Source: Vicugna pacos
Taxonomy: Eukaryota > Chordata > Mammalia > Artiodactyla > Camelidae
DNA: 64,000 nucleotides
NCBI RefSeq assembly: GCF_048564905.1
Contig: NC_132997.1
Coordinates: 73,358,271-73,422,270 of the forward strand
Direction of reading: 5' to 3'
A program made the translations under genes and the position numbers. Under the pieces are notes generated by a model, which was not told the DNA's origin, made no database searches, and saw nothing but the letters and a program-made list of their open reading frames with translations. Shown here piece by piece: positions 59,456-64,000 of the stretch. Each line of letters starts with the position of its first letter. The first letter of the stretch is position 1.

Positions 59456-59750
59456 AGATGAAACTTTACATTTGGTAGGAAATAATTTGAAGAGATCATC
59501 AATTACAAATATTGCTCATTATATGAAGCCCACATCTAGTTATTTGACTGAAATACCAGAAAACTAAATAGACTGGTCAAATATTTGAACTGATTAGTAT
59601 AATAAAAATTTCCACCTTAACAATACTTTGTCCAGGTCCATATGCCAAGAACCCAGCAGACCTACCTGCAAGAAACCACACAAAAAGTAAGAATCTAACC
59701 ACCATCCATGACCATCAAATTACTGAATACTCTAATGTGTACAAATGCAT

Positions 59751-59827
59751 TCAATCTCAAGTTACATATAAATCTCAATCTCAAGTTACATATAAACAAG
59801 ACAAAGTATTTACAAGACAAAGTATTT
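59751..59827. repeat. Two adjoining short tandem duplications
   Basis: A 22-bp unit (starts TCAATCTCAAGTTACATATA) occurs at 59751-59772 and 59775-59796; a second 16-bp unit, ACAAGACAAAGTATTT, is repeated at 59796-59811 and 59812-59827. Confidence 0.85.
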
Positions 59828-59829
59828 AA

Positions 59830-60945
59830 AATGTATAAACATCATTTATTTGGGGTTTCTTTAAAATACTATTGTAACTGTATATATTAATACTAATACA
59901 AGAACCGCAAGTTTTGGAGGTTAAAATGTACCATATGGAGACATGACTTGGTTGGAAGAGTGAGACTAATAACTTCAAGATTTGTATGTTACTTTATATA
60001 TTACTTCATATATCATAAAGCACCTTCTCATCCACTACCAACTCAGTGCTTTGCACATAGTATATAATTGTAAAAACAAATCCTAGGTGCTTTCTGTCAT
60101 TTTATTTTCTGTTCAAATAATTGAATATTTAGAGAAGAGGTAAATGTCTACATTTTCCTTTTTTCTTCATTTTAAAGACTTTTTAGATGAGTTCTTCTAA
60201 TTTTGAGTTTAAGGGAAAAAAATCCAAATTTTAATAAGTTATATTTGTAAGTCAACCTCCTTTAAATATTAGTTTCCATAGTTGTTTCTTTAAAAATAGT
60301 AATATTCTGTATGTGTATTATGTATTATCAGTATATCACATATTTCAGACAAATAAAAATGGTTTCAACTGAAATTCTGAATCCAGCACACAGTTGAGCA
60401 TTTAAAAAGTAATTTTAAAATGACTATAACTCAATAAAAAATGTTTTAAAATAAATAAATAAAAATAAACAGTAATTTTAACTATTAGGGAATGTTAATG
60501 AATCAACTCACATTTGTTCCTGTTTCACCCGAATGACAAAGCCTATAGCACAGCCTGCAAGAGAACTAACTCAAATTAATACATCTGTACCTAGAATTAT
60601 TGCTGTATTTTCAGAAGCTTCTGGCAATTAAGGCCTTATTATGAGGTGCGAGTCTGGTGTCTTCGTGTTTCATAGTGACAACCGCGCAGCAGCAAAGTTC
60701 AACTAATTTTCTACAAAATTTAAATATTAGCCTATTTTCTCATACCAGTTATTTTAAAAGGATGTTTTTGGTAAAATTTCACAAGCACTAGCATGCTATC
60801 AAAATTTAAACCTTAAAAGAAAACTACTACATGCCTCAACATGAGAACTTTAAACTGTTAGTTTGCCTGTATTTGGGATTAAAAAACAACAATCACATAC
60901 TACATTATACACATCGTAGATATTTTCAAGGATCAAAGTCAGCTG
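59830..60945. other. AT-rich intergenic sequence
   Basis: No gene seen. A possible L1 3' tail lies at about 60415-60475 (ACTATAACTCAATAAAAAAT followed by AAATAAATAAATAA). Confidence 0.4.
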
Positions 60946-60949
60946 TTGA

Positions 60950-61620
60950 GTATGGTTGGGTCGGCAGGGAAGAGCCCCATGGCCAACTGAGTGTCCCACA
61001 GGGCGGAGCATCTCGGCCTCCACAGACCAGGCTCTAACAGGGTCGGCAGTTAGGCACTGCACTCAGTGGGACGCCCCAGCCTGGCCGCCCCGGAGTCCTC
61101 AGCACGCCGCGCCTCTCTCCGTTCCACCCCCTCCTCCCAGGACAGCCGCCACACTGCCCACCCGGCTCCTGGGCAGCGGGAAGTGACGGGAAAAAAACCC
61201 GGCACACAAAGAAGTTCTGGGTAGGAAGCGGAGCCCCACCCTGCCAAGAGGACCGGTTCCTCTAGGCAAACTTGGCCATAAGTTAACAGGAAGCGCTGAG
61301 GCGCAGTTCCTAGCACCATTCGGGACACCTTGCCGCCCAGCAGGCTCATCGTTTGTCCACTGACAGCCCTCCCTGAAGCCCCAGACTCTAAGCGCTCTCC
61401 AGGAAACCCTTGACTCGCTCTCCACCGCGGTCCCTCACTGACGGCAGGAACTGCAATTGCATCCGGGTACTTCGAGCAGCCGCGCGCAGAGTCTCCCGGA
61501 AGTGACGCGAGCGCGGAGGAATCGCGTTCCGCTTAGCGGGCCTGAAGCGAAGAGGCTTCCTGAAGCGGGTGCGGTAGGGAAGCTGTCGCTGGCGGGAAAG
61601 GTTTGGACTTTACGACAACC
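60950..61620. promoter_or_regulatory. Second CpG island, probable promoter of an unseen transcript
   Basis: A GC- and CpG-rich block stands in AT-rich DNA 17-20 kb beyond CCNJ. It holds CCGGAAGTGACG (ETS plus CRE-like) at 61497-61508 and a second GGGAAGTGACG near 61178, typical of CpG promoters. Possible first-exon donors are GCG|GTAGGG at 61574 and CTG|GTAAGC at 61908 on + and TCA|GTGAGG on - (exon edge 61439). In human the next + strand gene is ZNF518A, and from memory an antisense lncRNA (ENTPD1-AS1) also starts in this interval. No coding exon was found here. Confidence 0.65.
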
Positions 61621-61624
61621 AACT

Positions 61625-61830
61625 CTTTGTAACACTTTTTATTTACGTCAGGCATTGTGCTTAACACCAGCATTGCCACACCACTTAATCTTTCTTCAAC
61701 AACAGTCCCAGGAGAAAGAAGTGTTGTCATTTCCATTTTATATATAGGGAAACTAAGGCTCAGAGAGGGCGAGTCGCTTCTTTAAGATCATACATGGAGC
61801 TAGTTTTGGTGGAGCTGGTCTAAATCCTGC
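61625..61830 (-). mobile_element. MIR SINE next to the CpG island
   Basis: CATTTCCATTTTATATATAG, GGAAACTAAGGCTCAGAGAG and TACATGGAGCTAGTTTTGGT. It abuts the downstream edge of the island. Confidence 0.65.
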
Positions 61831-61834
61831 CAGC

Positions 61835-62725
61835 TTGGCTGCAGAATCTGCTGTAAACCTCCGTCGTGGTGCTTCCATTTAGAAAAATTAAACTGCACGG
61901 CGTCCTGGTAAGCCACTTGTGCGAGGGCTGTTCACCTTCAGCTCAGCAGCCTGCTGCCCGAGAAGTGGGGCTACGCCACAGCCATTGTTCTCTTTACGGT
62001 GGACACAAGGCCGAACCATATGCCTGGGTCACTGTCGCTAACCCGATAACCTGAAATTTCTCTTGGTCTTCTACCCCTTGACTCTGCACATGCAGGGCTT
62101 TTTCTCGCAGCTCTAGCAGCGCAGGTTAACTGAGGAAACCGGAACTGGCTCTGGGAAGCATTTTAACTCCTCTCAGGCCCCTGTAAGTTCAGGACTGTTA
62201 AGACAACTGGAGATCACCATTATCAAATAGTCTCTGACCTTAACAAAGGGCTGACAGCTGTTTCTCGGTCTTTCCACCAAATCAGTTATGTTTCTTCTGG
62301 TTTCCACTTTTTTAGAATATGACTGAGAATCAGTCCTTTGATCTTATGTCTGCATTAACCAGTGTGCTTTGTTATTCTATAACAAACTGTGAAAAGCCAC
62401 TAAGGTCATATTTTTGTAAAAACAAATTATGCATAGGAAAAAAAGCAGTAACATATTGAATTTAACAATGATATTTTAAGAGTGGCCATTGAATCCTTTC
62501 ATTTCTTTTACATTCTTCTACTTTCTATTTTCCATATCTGCTCTAATATCTTTTTAATATAGACAAACAAGTTGAGCATGATAATACATTTTTAATTGCC
62601 TGCGATTATAACGAAACAAAGATATATTGTCACATTTTGACAAATGACAGCCCTTAGTGCAAGTCACATGGGGGAATCTTGTTTGCTTGGAAGAATATTG
62701 AGTTCTCTGTCAGGGTATAACCAAA
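61835..62725. other. Sequence downstream of the CpG island, no feature recognised
   Basis: A donor-like CTG|GTAAGC at 61908 is the only possible gene signal; there is no recognised repeat. Confidence 0.35.
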
Positions 62726-62729
62726 ATAC

Positions 62730-62835
62730 AGTTTGGTACTATATATAAAATAGATAAACAACAAAGATTTATTGTATAGCACAGGGAACTATATTCAACA
62801 TCTTGTAATAACCTATAATGGAAAAGAACCTGAAA

Positions 62836-62873
<38 letters not shown>

Positions 62874-62970
62874 TATGTATCTGTATATGTATAACTGAAT
62901 CACTTTGCTGTACACCTGAAACATAAATCAGCTACACTACAACAAAAAAAATTTAATTGCAAAAAAAATA
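62730..62970 (+). mobile_element. L1 3' end fragment with (AT)n
   Basis: ATAAAATAGATAAACAACAA, TAGCACAGGGAACTATATTC, TTGCTGTACACCTGAAACAT and an A-rich end match the 3' end of the L1 at 46340-50240. A (AT)n run of about 15 units lies at 62840-62870. Confidence 0.75.
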
Positions 62971-62974
62971 ACAG

Positions 62975-64000
62975 TTTGGGTCAACAATCCTCACAGGATA
63001 AATGAAGCAAATGACTAAAAGTTGATGTTTTTCATGAACTTTTGTATAAAAATATACTACAATTAAAAGGTTTTTTCCTAAAGAAGAAAGAGGAAGGGGT
63101 ATTTGGTGTACTTGGAATTCTGGAGAACAAGTATAGAATCTTATTTTTATTCTGCCTTGGAGTATAGCTTTAAGCAATTTATCTTTTTCAGACTGTCAAA
63201 GTAAAGACTTTATTCTCTATTCTCTCTATATATTCCACTTCTTCCTATTGCTTTTTAGTGACCTCTCAAGCAGTGGCACAACAAGAAATATGGTGGAAAG
63301 TTAGAAGAGGAAAATAAGAAAAGTAGAGGAATAAAGGAAGATGCTGATATTGGCGTTGAGCTTATTTTGGAATTCCAAGGTGGCATGTAGCAACTGTATC
63401 ATCCAAGTCCTGGCACAAGCCCAGTTGCCTACCCAAAGGTAGATTCACATATACAGTGTCCCCACGCATATACTCAGCACCCACAATGATAACTCTGGCC
63501 AAAAATTCACCTTTATACTCGTACAAATTAGATACATGTTTTAACAAAACTTTGAGCAACAAGAAATGTAAACTAAAATCCCATAGTTTTCTCTGGTGCT
63601 CCCTTTTATCATATCATTCATCCATCCCATGATTAATAGCCTAACTGGTTATAACTGCAAGTTTTACCTGCAGCGTTACAGTGCAACAACTATGAAACAT
63701 CCAAGTGAGGTGCTGACAAGATGCATGTTTTTGAAGGAAATGTCTATATTAGTCTGGGAGGTGGTTGTTAAGATGAAATTAAATGTGCAAGAATTTTATT
63801 GGAGGAAACACTTGTGAGAAAATGGGGAGGGAGGCAGGGGTGGCTGGGAGAGCCATCAGGCTGTAATGCAAATCTGAAACTGAGTGAAAGAGAGAGGGAG
63901 GGAATGTTGGTGGAAGTGTCTTAGATTTCTACACAGTCTCAGCAAGATTTACCAAGGCTGTTGGGAATCCTTAAGCTAAAATTGCTATCAGAGGAGTCCT
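62975..64000. other. Window end, no feature recognised
   Basis: Unique-looking sequence with purine-rich patches; no exon or named repeat could be supported. Confidence 0.4.

Noticed and set aside
61050-61747. Reading frames of about 65-108 codons on both strands in the second CpG island
   Set aside because: Low-complexity composition and no splice or similarity support. Explained by scarce stops in GC-rich sequence.
63362-63562. A 66-codon frame on the - strand with a protein-like look (EYKGEFLARVIIVGAEYM...)
   Set aside because: No family recognised and no splice or start evidence. A protein search of the translation would decide; not supported as a gene.
1-64000. Search for CRISPR arrays, bacterial operons, and LTR or endogenous retroviral elements
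   Set aside because: No regularly spaced repeats, no operon-like coding density, and no LTR pair or retroviral gene was recognised by eye.

Overview
This is a mammalian nuclear window, almost certainly from a camelid (camel, llama or alpaca). The order of the two recognised genes, CC2D2B followed by CCNJ on the + strand, matches my memory of human 10q24.1. The youngest SINEs are tRNA-Ala-derived elements with an internal Pol III A/B-box head and an A/T-rich tail, which match the camelid Vic-1 family. They carry perfect 16-17 bp target-site duplications. No bacterial, viral or plasmid features were seen, and no LTR or endogenous retroviral element was recognised.

Layout. 1-16.6 kb: the last nine coding exons of CC2D2B (422 codons: end of the C2 domain, transglutaminase-like domain and C-terminal tail); the 5' exons lie outside the window. 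16.6-25 kb: CC2D2B 3' sequence and an intergenic spacer filled with MIR, MER5/hAT, L1, L2 and one camelid SINE. 25.0-26.15 kb: the CpG-island promoter of CCNJ, with a noncoding first exon carrying a short uORF. 26.1-40.55 kb: the complete CCNJ coding sequence in five exons (383 aa). 40.55 to about 43.1-43.6 kb: the CCNJ 3' UTR. 44.2-52.6 kb: LINE-rich DNA, including a 3.9-kb 5'-truncated L1 with recognisable endonuclease and reverse-transcriptase pieces. 52.6-60.9 kb: mostly unremarkable, with MIR, L2 and SINE copies. 60.95-61.62 kb: a second CpG island with ETS motifs and no coding ORF. It is probably the start of the next transcription unit (ZNF518A, or an antisense lncRNA).

Function. CC2D2B is the paralogue of CC2D2A, a ciliary transition-zone protein; CCNJ is the divergent cyclin J. 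They are head-to-tail neighbours with separate promoters, and nothing here suggests they work together. I see no new multi-gene system. The observations worth following concern gene structure and regulation: a possible alternative CC2D2B 3' exon, a MIR-abutting splice acceptor, a recursive-splice-like start of CCNJ exon 4, a uORF and a CGCG element with CCAAT boxes at CCNJ, let-7 and miR-125 seed matches in its 3' UTR, the orphan CpG island, and a poly(A)-only retroinsertion. All exon limits were set by eye from ORF continuity and splice consensus. Repeat family names are from memory of consensus sequences and were not searched.
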